From Streptomyces violaceusniger (GTDB lineage Bacteria; Actinomycetota; Actinomycetes; Streptomycetales; Streptomycetaceae), in assembly GCA_005405945.1 (NCBI GenBank), contig BJHW01000001.1, positions 2,294,001 to 2,358,000 of the forward strand: a DNA stretch of 64,000 bases, in the 5' to 3' direction. This document shows, piece after piece, positions 1-8,593 of this stretch (position 1 is its first letter; each line of letters begins with the position of its first letter). The position numbers were made by a program, and so were the translations under genes. The notes below the pieces were generated by a model that saw nothing but the letters and a program-made list of their open reading frames with translations, searched no databases and was not told where the DNA came from.

Positions 1-2
1 GG

Positions 3-31
3 TTGACACAGAGCGGCAACACCCCTGAAAT
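3..31 (+). promoter_or_regulatory. Possible promoter of the purine permease gene
   Basis: TTGACA at 3-8 matches the -35 consensus, and TGAAAT at 26-31 lies 17 nt downstream as a weak -10. The permease start is about 75 nt further on, behind a clear ribosome binding site. The window edge hides anything upstream. Confidence 0.3.
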
Positions 32-107
32 CAACAGATTGTTTAAGTCTTCTACGGTCGCCTCACCCCGATCCGCCGCCCAACCACGCGCCGCGCGAGG
101 AGCCGCC

Positions 108-1496
108 ATGACGTCCGTACGCCATCCCGTGGACGAGGTGCCGCCGCCCGGCCGGCTCGCCGCCTTCGGACTCCAGCATGTGCTGGCCATGTACGCGGGC
201 GCGGTGGCCGTGCCCCTGATCGTCGGCGGGGCGATGAAGCTGTCCCCCGCCGATCTGGCGTATCTCATCAACGCCGATCTGCTGCTGTGCGGTATCGCCA
301 CGGTCCTCCAGTGCGTGGGGCTGTGGCGGTTCGGCGTCCGGCTGCCGATCATGCAGGGCTGTACCTTCGCGGCGGTCACCCCCATGGTGCTGATCGGCAC
401 GGAGGGCGGCGGGCTGCCGGCGATCTACGGCTCGGTGATCGTGGCCGGGGTGGCGATGATCGTGCTGGCGCCGGTCTTCGGGCGGCTGCTGCGGTTCTTC
501 CCGCCGCTGGTGACCGGCACGGTGATACTGGTCATCGGCCTTTCGCTGCTGCCGGTCGCGGGCAACTGGGCGGCGGGCGGCCAGGGCGCGCCGGACTTCG
601 GCGCGCCGAAGAACCTGGGCCTGGCCGCCGGGGTGCTGGTCCTCGTCCTGGCCGTTCAGCGCTTCGCGCCCGGGTTCCTCGGCCGGGTGGCGGTGCTGGT
701 GGGGATCGTGGCCGGGACGGCGGCCGCGATACCCCTGGGCCTCACCGACTTCTCCGGGGTGGGCGACGCCGACTGGGTCGGCGTCTCCACCCCGTTCCAC
801 TTCGGCGCCCCTGCGTTCGAGGCCCCGGCCGTGGTGTCCATGCTGGTCGTCGCGCTGGTGACGATGACCGAGACCACCGGCGACTTCATCGCGGTGGGCG
901 AGCTGACCGAGCGCCCGGTCGACGGGCGGCGGCTTGCGGACGGGCTGCGCGCGGACGGCGCCGCGACCGTGCTCGGCGGGGTCTTCAACACCTTCCCGTA
1001 CACCGCCTTCGCACAGAACGTCGGCCTGGTGGGGATGACCCGGGTGCGCAGCCGCTGGGTGGTGGCGGCCGCGGGCGGCCTGCTGGTGCTGCTCGGGCTG
1101 GCCCCGAAGCTGGGAGCGGTGGTGGCGGCGATCCCGGCCCCGGTGCTGGGCGGGGCAGGCCTGGTGATGTTCGGTACGGTCGCGGCGAGCGGGCTGCGCA
1201 CACTGGCCGGGGTGGACTTCCGGGACAACCACAACCTGACGGTGGTGGCGGTCTCGGTCGCCGTGGGGCTGCTGCCGGTGGGTGTGCCGGGGATCTACAA
1301 GGAGTTCCCGGACTGGTTCCAGACGGTGATGGACAGCGGGATCAGCGCCGGGTGCGTCACCGCGATCGCGCTGAACCTGCTCTTCAACCACGTGCCCGGC
1401 GGGCGGACTTCAGCCCCGGTCGCCGCCGAGGCGCCCCTCCTGGAGGGCCGCGGCGGCGAGGACGCTGTCGAGCAGTCCGGGGAACAGCGCGTCTAG
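108..1496 (+). CDS. Purine (uric acid/xanthine-type) permease, NCS2 family
   Basis: Cytoplasmic-membrane nucleobase:cation symporter, predicted to import a purine such as xanthine or uric acid. The 462-residue product is almost entirely hydrophobic helices (12-14 expected). It carries the family's central acidic motif ETTGDFIAVGE and the QNVGLVGMTRVRSR stretch typical of the xanthine/urate branch. I choose ATG 108 because GAGGAG lies 6 nt upstream; the frame is open back to a TTG at position 3, but those residues look unlike a permease N-terminus. The last 87 nt overlap, on the opposite strand, the 3' end of the ArsR-type gene. The substrate is inferred from motif similarity only. Confidence 0.85.
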   Translation: MTSVRHPVDEVPPPGRLAAFGLQHVLAMYAGAVAVPLIVGGAMKLSPADLAYLINADLLLCGIATVLQCVGLWRFGVRLPIMQGCTFAAVTPMVLIGTEGGGLPAIYGSVIVAGVAMIVLAPVFGRLLRFFPPLVTGTVILVIGLSLLPVAGNWAAGGQGAPDFGAPKNLGLAAGVLVLVLAVQRFAPGFLGRVAVLVGIVAGTAAAIPLGLTDFSGVGDADWVGVSTPFHFGAPAFEAPAVVSMLVVALVTMTETTGDFIAVGELTERPVDGRRLADGLRADGAATVLGGVFNTFPYTAFAQNVGLVGMTRVRSRWVVAAAGGLLVLLGLAPKLGAVVAAIPAPVLGGAGLVMFGTVAASGLRTLAGVDFRDNHNLTVVAVSVAVGLLPVGVPGIYKEFPDWFQTVMDSGISAGCVTAIALNLLFNHVPGGRTSAPVAAEAPLLEGRGGEDAVEQSGEQRV

Positions 1497-1841
1497 GTCG
1501 GCGCGGCGCAGCGCGTTCATCTTGGCGGTGCCCCGGTAGATCTGGTGGATCACCCCGCATTCGCGCAGCACCCGGAAGTGGTGGGTGGTGGTGGACTTGC
1601 TGACCGGCAGGTCGAAGACCGAACAGGACAGCTCGCAGGTCTCCTCCTCCTCGGCGAGCGTCCGCACCACCCGCATCCGCATGGGGTCGGAGAGCGCGTG
1701 CAGCACATCCTCGAGGCGGATCGCCTCGCGCCGCGGATGCTCAAGCGAGCGCCCGGACGCCTGGGGCTGGGACGACGCCTGGGGCTGGGACGACGCCTGC
1801 GGCTGGGACTGGGGCGCGGTCGGCGTGGTCTGCGTCTGCAC
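1410..1841 (-). CDS. ArsR-family winged-helix transcriptional regulator
   Basis: A 143-residue DNA-binding regulator. Residues 1-35 are a low-complexity Gln/Ser/Pro tail encoded by 18-bp repeats. The ArsR winged helix follows (LEDVLHALSDPMRMRVVRTL, then a recognition segment SKSTTTHHFRVLRECG). There is no obvious metal-binding Cys cluster beyond Cys residues near CELSC, so the signal could be redox or a ligand. GTG 1841 is chosen because GAGGAG lies 7 nt upstream. A 22-bp motif 40 nt upstream recurs before the neighbouring oxidoreductase gene, so autoregulation and control of that enzyme are likely. The 3' end overlaps the convergent permease gene by 87 nt. Confidence 0.85.
   Translation of the reverse strand: MQTQTTPTAPQSQPQASSQPQASSQPQASGRSLEHPRREAIRLEDVLHALSDPMRMRVVRTLAEEEETCELSCSVFDLPVSKSTTTHHFRVLRECGVIHQIYRGTAKMNALRRADLDALFPGLLDSVLAAAALQEGRLGGDRG
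1761..1814. repeat. Three 18-bp tandem units inside the ArsR gene
   Basis: CTGGGGCTGGGACGACGC occurs twice exactly (1761-1778, 1779-1796), followed by a diverged third copy (1797-1814). Read on the minus strand it gives the Gln-Ala-Ser-Ser-Gln-Pro repeats of the regulator's N-terminal tail. The unit is a multiple of three, so copy-number change would keep the frame. Confidence 0.85.
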
Positions 1842-1880
1842 GGCTGCTCCTCATCGCCTCGTTCCGGGACCTCCAGTGTA

Positions 1881-1902
1881 GTTTGACGATCGCCGTACTA
1901 CG
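1881..1902 (-). promoter_or_regulatory. Putative ArsR operator, copy 1 (own promoter)
   Basis: The minus strand reads CGTAGTACGGCGATCGTCAA followed by AC. It matches the site at 3094-3115 at 20 of 22 positions and contains the palindromic core CGATCG. It sits 40 nt upstream of the regulator's GTG start. A near-identical motif before two adjacent genes, one a repressor, is best explained as the repressor's binding site. Confidence 0.6.
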
Positions 1903-1954
1903 TCAGCTCGGAACTACGTGAGGCCCGGGGCGGGACGGCGACGGCGTTCGGGGG

Positions 1955-3034
1955 CTAGCGGACCGCGCGGTGGTACTGGTCCGGGTTGTGCACCTGGCCG
2001 CCCAGCTCGGCCGCCGCATGGCGGGCGAAGTAGGGGTCCCGGAGCAGCTCGCGGCCCAGCAGCACGGCGTCCGCCTCGCCATTGGTGACGATCTTCTCGG
2101 CCTGCTCCGCCTCGGTGATCAGTCCGACCGCGGCCACCGGCAGCCCGGTCTCGCGGCGCACCCGCGCGGCGAACGGCACCTGGTAGCCCGGCTCCACCGG
2201 AATGCGCACACCGGCGGCGTTGCCTCCGCTGGAGACGTCGAGGAGGTCCACGCCGTGGTCCTTCAGCAGGGCGGCGAGCCGGACGGTGTCATCCGGGGTC
2301 CAGCCGTTCTCCTCCAGCCAGTCGGTGGCCGAGATGCGGAAGAACAGCGGCAGCTCGTCCGGCCAGACCGCGCGGACCGCGTCGACGACCTCCAGGGCGA
2401 AGCGGACGCGGTTCTCGAAGGAGCCGCCGTAGCCGTCGGTGCGGTGGTTGCTGTGAGGGGAGAGGAACTCGCCGATGAGATAGCCGTGGGCGCCGTGGAT
2501 CTCCGCCACCTCGAAACCGGCCGCGAGCGCGCGCCGCGCGGCGTCCGCGAACTGGCGGATGATCTCGCCGATCCGCTCCTCGGACAGCTCGTCCGGCACC
2601 GGATGGCCCTCGTCGAACGGGACCGGGCTCGGCCCCAGCGGCTGCCAGCCCCGCTGGTCGGCGCCGAGCGGGGCCCCGCCCCTCCAGGGAGCGTCGGTGG
2701 ACGCCTTACGGCCGGCATGGGCGAGCTGGATGCCCGGGACGGTGCCCTGCCCCTTGAGGAAGTCGACGATCTTCACGAACGCCTCGACCTGGGTGTCGTT
2801 CCAGATGCCGAGGTCTCCGGGGCTGATGCGGCCCTCGGGGGACACGGCCGTCGCCTCGACCAGGATCAGCCCGGTGCCGCCGGCGGCGCGGGCACCGTAG
2901 TGGACGAAGTGCCAGTCGTGCGGGACCCCGGCGCCCTTGTCCGGGTCCGCGCAGTACTGGCACATGGGCGACATCCAGAGGCGGTTGGGGATGGTCAGCG
3001 ACCGCAGGGTGAAGGGGGCGAAGAGGGCACTCAT
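1955..3034 (-). CDS. NADH:flavin oxidoreductase, Old Yellow Enzyme family (YqjM-like)
   Basis: FMN-dependent ene-reductase of 359 residues, a TIM barrel reducing activated C=C bonds with NAD(P)H. The N-terminal SPMCQY holds the regulatory Cys characteristic of the YqjM class. QLAHAGRK carries the substrate-binding His segment, and the FRISATDW and LLGRELLRDPYFARH segments fit the family's FMN-binding C-terminal half. The start at 3034 follows an A/G-rich stretch (GGAGAAACGGAGACGTTC). A motif at 3094-3115, shared with the ArsR gene promoter, lies about 60 nt upstream. The gene is therefore probably de-repressed by an electrophile or redox stress sensed by that regulator; the physiological substrate cannot be read from sequence. 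Confidence 0.9.
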   Translation of the reverse strand: MSALFAPFTLRSLTIPNRLWMSPMCQYCADPDKGAGVPHDWHFVHYGARAAGGTGLILVEATAVSPEGRISPGDLGIWNDTQVEAFVKIVDFLKGQGTVPGIQLAHAGRKASTDAPWRGGAPLGADQRGWQPLGPSPVPFDEGHPVPDELSEERIGEIIRQFADAARRALAAGFEVAEIHGAHGYLIGEFLSPHSNHRTDGYGGSFENRVRFALEVVDAVRAVWPDELPLFFRISATDWLEENGWTPDDTVRLAALLKDHGVDLLDVSSGGNAAGVRIPVEPGYQVPFAARVRRETGLPVAAVGLITEAEQAEKIVTNGEADAVLLGRELLRDPYFARHAAAELGGQVHNPDQYHRAVR

Positions 3035-3093
3035 GAACGTCTCCGTTTCTCCTCGTGCGGTCCGGCCGGACCGCCGCCTAGTACGGTAACCAT

Positions 3094-3115
3094 CGTAGTA
3101 CGACGATCGTCAAAT
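3094..3115 (+). promoter_or_regulatory. Putative ArsR operator, copy 2 (ene-reductase promoter)
   Basis: CGTAGTACGACGATCGTCAA followed by AT, containing the perfect 10-bp palindrome GACGATCGTC. It matches the site at 1881-1902 at 20 of 22 positions, in opposite orientation relative to its gene. It lies 60-80 nt before the ene-reductase start. Confidence 0.6.
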
Positions 3116-3277
3116 TACGAAGCCTCTCGTACGACGCGCATGACCTCCCGTGGCCCGTGAGCCCTCGGGTGACGCGGCTGCTTCCGGGCCGTTGTCAGTG
3201 GGTGGGTGCAGACTCTGTGATGACGGACACATCCATCCGTTCCGCCGTCCCGTCTCGCACTCCAAGGAGTGAGCGTC

Positions 3278-4365
3278 ATGAACGATGTCCTGCTCGCCGT
3301 CGGCACCCGCAAGGGTCTCTTCCTCGGCCGCCCCGGCGGCGGCGGGGGCTGGGACTTCACCGGCCCCCACTTCCCCATGCAGGCGGTGTACTCCGTCGGC
3401 ATCGACACCCGGGGCGACCGCCCCGACTGCTGGCCGGGGCGGACAGCTCGCACTGGGGCCCCTCGGTCTTCCGCTCCGACGACCTCGGGGCGAGCTGGCA
3501 CGAGCCCGCCAGGCCCGCGGTGAAGTTCCCCGAGGGCACCGACACCTCGCTGGAGCGGGTGTGGCAACTGGAGCCCGCCGGAGCCGACGCGCCGGGGGTG
3601 GTCTATGCGGGCACCCAGCCGGGCGCGCTGTTCCGCTCCGAGGACGGCGGGGAGACCTTCGCGTTCGTCCGCAGCCTGTGGGACCACCCTCAGCGGCCGG
3701 AGTGGGGCGAGGGGTTCGGCGGGCAGGCCGTGCACACGGTCATCACCGATCCGAGGGACCCGCGGTCGCTCATGGTCGCCGTGTCCTCCGGCGGGGTGTA
3801 CCGCTCCGCGGACGGCGGGGAGAGCTGGGCGCCGTCCAACAGCGGGCTCAGGGCGGACTTCCTGCCGGATCAGTATCCGGAGTTCGGGCAGTGCGTCCAC
3901 AAGATCGCCCGGGATCCGGTCGACCTCGACCGGCTCTATCTCCAGAACCACGGCGGGGTGTACCGCAGCGACGACGGCGGGGCGCACTGGGCGGAGATCA
4001 GCGAGGGCCTCCCGGCGGACTTCGGCTTCGCGGTCGCCGTCCATCCGCGCCGGAGCGGCGTCGCGTACGTCTTCCCGGCCACCGACGGCTCGGACCGCTA
4101 TCCCCCGGGCTACCGCTGCCGGGTGTTCCGCACCGAGGACGCGGGCGCCACCTGGGAGGAGCGGTGCGCCGGACTGCCGGGCGAGCCCCACTACGGTGTG
4201 GTGCTGAGAGACGCGCTGCGCACCGATGACGCCGATCCGGCCGGGGTCTACTTCGGCAATCGCAACGGCGAGGTGTACGCGAGCGCCGACGAGGGCGAGA
4301 GCTGGCGGCAGATCGCCCGCCATCTCCCCGATGTGCTGTGCGTCCGGGCCGCGGTGATCGGCTGA
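3278..4365 (+). CDS. BNR/sialidase-like beta-propeller protein (frameshift in sequence)
   Basis: About 362 residues of repeated propeller blades with Asp-box-like motifs (FRSDDLGASW, FRSEDGGETF, YRSADGGESW, YRSDDGGAHW, FRTEDAGATW, YASADEGESW), about one per 50-60 residues. The family includes exo-sialidases and photosystem assembly-type propellers; no catalytic assignment is safe. There is no signal peptide, so it is probably cytoplasmic. ATG 3278 follows AAGGAG. The reading frame breaks at the C4 run 3421-3424: upstream is one frame (MNDVLLAVGTRKGLFLGRPG), downstream another (LLAGADSSHWGPSVF). Restoring one C gives exactly 363 codons, so I treat it as a sequencing deletion. Confidence 0.75.
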
Positions 4366-4415
4366 GAGTGACCGCGGTGATCGCGAGGGCGATCGCCGTG
4401 ATCGGCTGAGAGTGA
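4354..4415. repeat. 18-bp direct repeat spanning the BNR gene stop codon
   Basis: GTGATCGGCTGAGAGTGA occurs at 4354-4371 and again at 4398-4415. The first copy contains the TGA stop of the BNR protein gene. The spacer holds the self-complementary GGCGATCGCC. It looks like a small tandem duplication of the gene's tail. Confidence 0.8.
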
Positions 4416-4463
4416 TCGTGAGGTGGCACGCGGCCACCCGCTGAGCCACTAGAGTGACGCGGT

Positions 4464-5140
4464 GTGGCAGCACGACCCTTGAATGAAATTGTGGAAGCGG
4501 GCTGGGCCAAGGCACTCGAGCCCGTCGAGGAACGCATCGCGGCGATGGGCGACTTCCTGCGGGCCGAGATCGCGGCAGGTCGCACCTATCTGCCCGCCGG
4601 GCCGAATGTGCTGCGCGCCTTCCAGCAGCCCTTCGACGAGGTGAAGGTGCTGATCGTGGGTCAGGACCCGTATCCCACCCCCGGACACGCCGTGGGGCTC
4701 AGCTTCTCGGTGGCGCCCGAGGTGCGTCCGCTGCCCGGCAGCCTGGAGAACATCTACCGCGAGCTGCACACCGACCTCGGGCTGCCGCGCCCGTCCAACG
4801 GCGATCTGACCCCTTGGACCCAGCAGGGCGTGCTGCTGCTCAACAAGGCGCTCACCACGGCCCCGCGCCGCCCCGCCGCCCACCGCGGCAAGGGCTGGGA
4901 GGAGGTCACCGAGCAGGCCATCCGGGCGCTGGCCGGGCGCGGCCGCCCCCTGGTGGCCATCCTGTGGGGCCGCGACGCCCGTAACGTACGGCCGCTGCTG
5001 GGCAGCCTTCCGGCGGTCGAGTCCGCACACCCCTCCCCATGTCCGCCGACCGCGGATTCTTCGGCTCCCGTCCCTTCAGCCGCGCCAATGAGCTGCTGGC
5101 ACAGCAGGGGGCGCAGCCCGTCGACTGGCGCCTTCCCTGA
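4464..5140 (+). CDS. ung: Uracil-DNA glycosylase, family 1 (frameshift near 3' end)
   Basis: Removes uracil from DNA in base-excision repair. The water-activating loop GQDPYP and the leucine-loop HPSP motif are both present, and the family-typical FSV and LLLNKALT segments are in place. Length after correction is 225 residues, normal for Ung. Translation breaks in the C4 run 5035-5038 directly after HPSP. Adding one C restores the expected tail ([20 protein letters not shown]) and the stop at 5138-5140. GTG 4464 is likely a leaderless start: a TAGAGT -10 box (4450-4455) ends 8 nt upstream and there is no convincing Shine-Dalgarno. Confidence 0.9.
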
Positions 5141-5179
5141 CCCCATCGTTCCAGGTGGGCGAGGGGTAGTCTGCCCGCC

Positions 5180-6004
5180 ATGACATCACCTACGAACACC
5201 CCTGCGGGCTGGTACGCCGACCCGCAGGGCACGCCGAACCAGCTGCGCTGGTGGGACGGCGCACAGTGGACCGCCCATACGCACGCGGGCCAGCCCGGAC
5301 AGCCCCCGCCGCAGCAGCAGGCCGCCCCGCCCAACCCCAACCCCGGCAAGGTCCAGCACCAGGTGCAGCAGCAGGCGCATGTGGGGCCGACGGCGGGCGG
5401 CGGCGGCACGCTGTTCACCGAACCGGTGCTGGTGGTGAACCAGAAGGCCAAGCTGATCGAGCTCACCAATGAGTACAGCGTCTTCGACCAGCACGGGCGC
5501 ACCATCGGTTCGGTGGTCCAGGTCGGCCAGAGCACCCTGAAGAAGGTCGCGCGGTTCGTCTCGAGCCTCGACCAGTTCATGACGCACCGGCTGGAGATCC
5601 GGGACGCCGGCGGGCAGCCGCATCTGGTGCTCACCCGGCCCGCGAAGTTCGTGAAGTCCAAGGTGCTGGTGACCCGTCCGGACGGACAGCCGGTCGGTGA
5701 GATCGTCCAGCAGAACGTCTTCGGCAAGATCAACTTCGGCATCCACGTCAACGGCCAGCAGGTCGGCGCCATCAAGGCGGAGAACTGGCGGGCCTGGAAC
5801 TTCGCCATCGTCGACCACACGGACACCGAGGTCGCCCGGATCACCAAGACCTGGGAGGGCCTGGCGAAGACGATGTTCACGACGGCGGACAACTACGTCC
5901 TCCAGATCCACCGCCAGCTGCCCGATCCGCTGCTGAGCCTTGTGATCGCCACGGCCCTCACCGTGGACACGGCGCTCAAGCAGGACTCGCGCGGATTCGG
6001 CTGA
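5180..6004 (+). CDS. DUF2510 plus LURP-one/phospholipid scramblase-related protein
   Basis: A 274-residue protein. Residues 8-35 form a DUF2510 motif ([23 protein letters not shown]), a short Trp-rich module common in actinobacteria. A Pro/Gln-rich linker follows to about residue 70, then a LURP-one-like beta barrel (roughly 75-270). Scramblase activity is not established for bacterial members; the fold may bind a membrane lipid or act as a scaffold. ATG 5180 appears leaderless, with TAGTCT at 5167-5172 ending 7 nt upstream. The downstream kinase gene starts 4 nt after the stop, so the two are probably co-transcribed. Confidence 0.75.
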   Translation: MTSPTNTPAGWYADPQGTPNQLRWWDGAQWTAHTHAGQPGQPPPQQQAAPPNPNPGKVQHQVQQQAHVGPTAGGGGTLFTEPVLVVNQKAKLIELTNEYSVFDQHGRTIGSVVQVGQSTLKKVARFVSSLDQFMTHRLEIRDAGGQPHLVLTRPAKFVKSKVLVTRPDGQPVGEIVQQNVFGKINFGIHVNGQQVGAIKAENWRAWNFAIVDHTDTEVARITKTWEGLAKTMFTTADNYVLQIHRQLPDPLLSLVIATALTVDTALKQDSRGFG

Positions 6005-6008
6005 GCCG

Positions 6009-7189
6009 GTGGCCGACGACACGGTGCCCGACGCCGCGGCGACGCATGTGCTCGGGATCGATTCGGGCGGCTCCGGCGTACGGGTGGGGGTGGCCCGCGC
6101 GGACGCCTACGGCGGCTCCGCCGCGGAGGACCCACTGGCCGGATCCCCGCCGCTTACCTCGTCCTCGCCGCTGAGGTCGTCCTCGCCGCCGCTGACGTGG
6201 TCCTCGTCCACGCCCGCGGTCGTAGGCGACCGGGGCATCGACGCGGAGGACCTGCTGGCCCGGGTCCTGCCCGCCGCCCGGGAGTTGCTACGGGAAGCCG
6301 GGGCCCGGCGCCTCGGTGCGATCTGCGTCGGCGCGACGGGCATGGCCACGCTCGGCGACGACCTGCGCGCCAGGCTCCCGGACGCGCTCGCCGACGCCTT
6401 GGGCGTACGGCGACTCGCCCTCGCGGCGGACGCGGTGACCGCGTACGCCGGGGCGTTGGGCCAGCGCCCCGGCGCGGTGGTCGCGGCGGGGACGGGGCTG
6501 ATCGCGCTGGGGGCGGTGCCGGAGGGAGCCGCGGAGGGCTCGGGCGGCGCGGGCGGCGTGCCCGTCACAGGCGGTGCGTCCAGCACGGACGCCGCCTCCG
6601 ATACGGACGCCACGGCCCCAGGCGGGGACACCCGCTGGACCGCCACCGGCTGGCGGCGTGCCGACGGATGGGGCCATCTGCTGGGCGACTGCGGCGGCGG
6701 CGCGTGGATCGGCCGGGCGGGCCTGGAGGCGGCGATGCGCGCGTACGACGGGCGCGACGGCGGCTCGAAGCCGCTGCTGGCCCGCCTGGAGGCCGTGTTC
6801 GGCCCCGCGACCGGGCTGCCGGGGAAGCTGTATCCGCGCCCCGACCGCCCCGCCGTCCTGGCCTCCTTCGCCCCGAGGTGGGCCGGTGCGCCGCCGAGGA
6901 CCCGATCGCGGAGGCGATCCTGCGGACCGCCGCCCGCCATGTCGCCGAGGCCGCCGAGGCGGTCTGCCCCCGGCTGGAGTCGAGCGAGGTGGCGCTCACC
7001 GGCGGGCTGTTCCGCATGGGCGCGCCGCTGCTGGCGCCCGTGCGCGAGGAGCTGGCGGCGCGGCTGCCCGGGGTCAGGGTCACCGAGGCGGCCGGGGATC
7101 CGCTGGACGGGGCGCTGTGCGTCGCGGCGGCGCTGGCGGCGGACGAACTGCGGCTGCCACGGGACCCGGCGCTGCTCAGCGTCGTCTGA
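6009..7189 (+). CDS. BadF/BadG/BcrA/BcrD-type ATPase (GlcNAc-kinase-like, frameshift)
   Basis: ASKHA-fold sugar-kinase-like ATPase, about 393 residues after correction. The phosphate-1 loop is VLGIDSGGSGVRVGVA. VVAAGTGLIAL and GDCGGGAWIGRAGLEAA follow as phosphate-2/adenosine segments, and VALTGGLFRMGAPLL closes the fold. Members phosphorylate N-acetylglucosamine or act as activator ATPases; the substrate is unknown here. Two Ser/Thr/Gly-rich insertions (near residues 45-65 and 180-205) are unusual. The frame breaks at the C4 run 6871-6874 (FAP then EVGRCAAEDP); one added C restores 394 codons. GTG 6009 begins 4 nt after the preceding stop, suggesting translational coupling. Confidence 0.7.
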
Positions 7190-7503
7190 GCCCACGCCCC
7201 GTACGGAAAGCACGGAAAACGAGACACGCACGACGCGGGGCCCCGACCCGGGACGCCGACGCGGGAGGCCCGACACGGACGCCGACACGGGACGCCGACA
7301 CAGGTGTCCCAAACGGGCGCCCGTACGCGTTCACCCATATCGAACGACATGACCGACCATTCCGGACACATGGCTGATTCTTCGACCAAGTATGGCCGCT
7401 GAGCGCACATCAACACACAACACCGGTCGACAAAGCAGGACAGATACCCCCAGTCACCCCCTCCCGAACAGCCGAGCCCATTGAGCGACTAACATGCGGC
7501 GCC
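7190..7503. other. Intergenic region with short GC-rich repeats and a promoter
   Basis: About 314 bp without a supported gene. From 7240 to 7305 the sequence is an irregular tandem of GGACGCCGACACGG-like units. From 7330 it becomes less GC-rich, typical of a promoter region. TAACAT at 7490-7495 ends 8 nt before ATG 7504 and probably drives the next gene as a leaderless transcript. Confidence 0.45.
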
Positions 7504-8502
7504 ATGAGCTCCCCCACAGGGCCCGCGTCCGGCCTGCCTGTACGAATGCCGCGTCCCCGCCAGCCCGGACGGCACCGCCGACCGGAGCCCGCCGCCGTAC
7601 CCCTCGGCGCGCCTCCGCTGGTGCTGGCCGTCCCCGGTGCGCCGAATGACGGTGCCCGGCGCCTGGCCGAGGAGCTTCTGAGCATCGCCCGCTCCGAGAT
7701 GCCGGGGCTCGACGCCCAGATCGGCTTCCTGGACGGGGACGGCGAGGAGTTCCCGCAGCTCGAGGCCGTGCTGACGCGCGCCGCCCAGCAGAACCCCGAG
7801 CGTCTGCGGCAGGCGGCCGAGGCCGCCAAGGCCCTCGCCGACGAGGCGGCGGAGGCGATCGCCGCGGCCGAGGCCGCGGGCGAGGTCGTCGACGAGGTCC
7901 CGCCCGTCCCCACGGTGCCCACGGACGGCCCGGCGGCCGTCGTGGTCCCGCTGCTCGCGGGCCCGGACAACGCCCAGTTGCGCCGCATACGCCAGGCCGT
8001 CATGAGCAGCGGCTCGGCGGCCGAACTCACCGACGTCCTCGGCCCGCATCCGCTGCTCGCCGAGGCCCTGCACGTACGTCTGTCGGAGGCGGGCCTGGCC
8101 CGCGCCGACCGCGCCCGCCTCTTCACGGTCGCGACCGCCGCGGACGGCATCATCCTCGCCACGGTGGGCGGCGAGGAGGCGGCCCAGGCCGGTGGCATCA
8201 CCGGCATGCTGCTCTCCGCGCGCCTCGCGGTGCCGGTGATGGCCGCCGCGCTGGACGAGGACGGGGCCGTCCTCCGCGTCGCCGAGCAGCTGCGCTCGGC
8301 CGGCTCCGCGCGGCTCGCCCTCGCGCCGTACCTCATCGGGCCGGAGGTCTCCACGGAGCTGATCTCGGCGGCGGCCGAGGAGGCGGGCTGCTCGGCGGCC
8401 GAGGCGCTGGGCGACTACCCGGCCGTGGGCAAGCTGGCGCTGTCGAAGTACGCGGCGGCGCTGGGCATCACGCTGCAGCAGGCCTCGCCGGTGATGCGCT
8501 GA
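7504..8502 (+). CDS. CbiX/sirohydrochlorin chelatase-like protein
   Basis: A 332-residue protein with the two-lobed layout of the class II chelatase (CbiX/CbiK) family. Lobe one starts at APPLVLAVPGAPNDGARRLAEELL and lobe two at AAVVVPLLAGPDN. The usual metal-binding N-terminal His (GHG/GHGS) is replaced by VPGAPND, so chelatase activity is doubtful; a diverged or non-catalytic role is possible. An Ala/Glu-rich helix joins the lobes near residues 100-130. No cobalamin or siroheme genes are adjacent. The start is probably leaderless. A strong hairpin terminator follows at 8534-8568. Confidence 0.6.
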   Translation: MSSPTGPASGLPVRMPRPRQPGRHRRPEPAAVPLGAPPLVLAVPGAPNDGARRLAEELLSIARSEMPGLDAQIGFLDGDGEEFPQLEAVLTRAAQQNPERLRQAAEAAKALADEAAEAIAAAEAAGEVVDEVPPVPTVPTDGPAAVVVPLLAGPDNAQLRRIRQAVMSSGSAAELTDVLGPHPLLAEALHVRLSEAGLARADRARLFTVATAADGIILATVGGEEAAQAGGITGMLLSARLAVPVMAAALDEDGAVLRVAEQLRSAGSARLALAPYLIGPEVSTELISAAAEEAGCSAAEALGDYPAVGKLALSKYAAALGITLQQASPVMR

Positions 8503-8533
8503 CGCGACGGACGACGGGACAACGGACGACGTA

Positions 8534-8568
8534 GTGGGGGCGGTGACCACCAAGGTCGCCGCCCCCAC
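8534..8568. terminator. Hairpin terminator between convergent genes
   Basis: GTGGGGGCGGTGACC (8534-8548) pairs with GGTCGCCGCCCCCAC (8554-8568) across a 5-nt loop, with one G-T wobble. It separates the convergent CbiX-like and lactonase genes and can serve both strands. Confidence 0.8.
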
Positions 8569-8593
8569 TCACATCCGCCACGCCGCCCATGCG

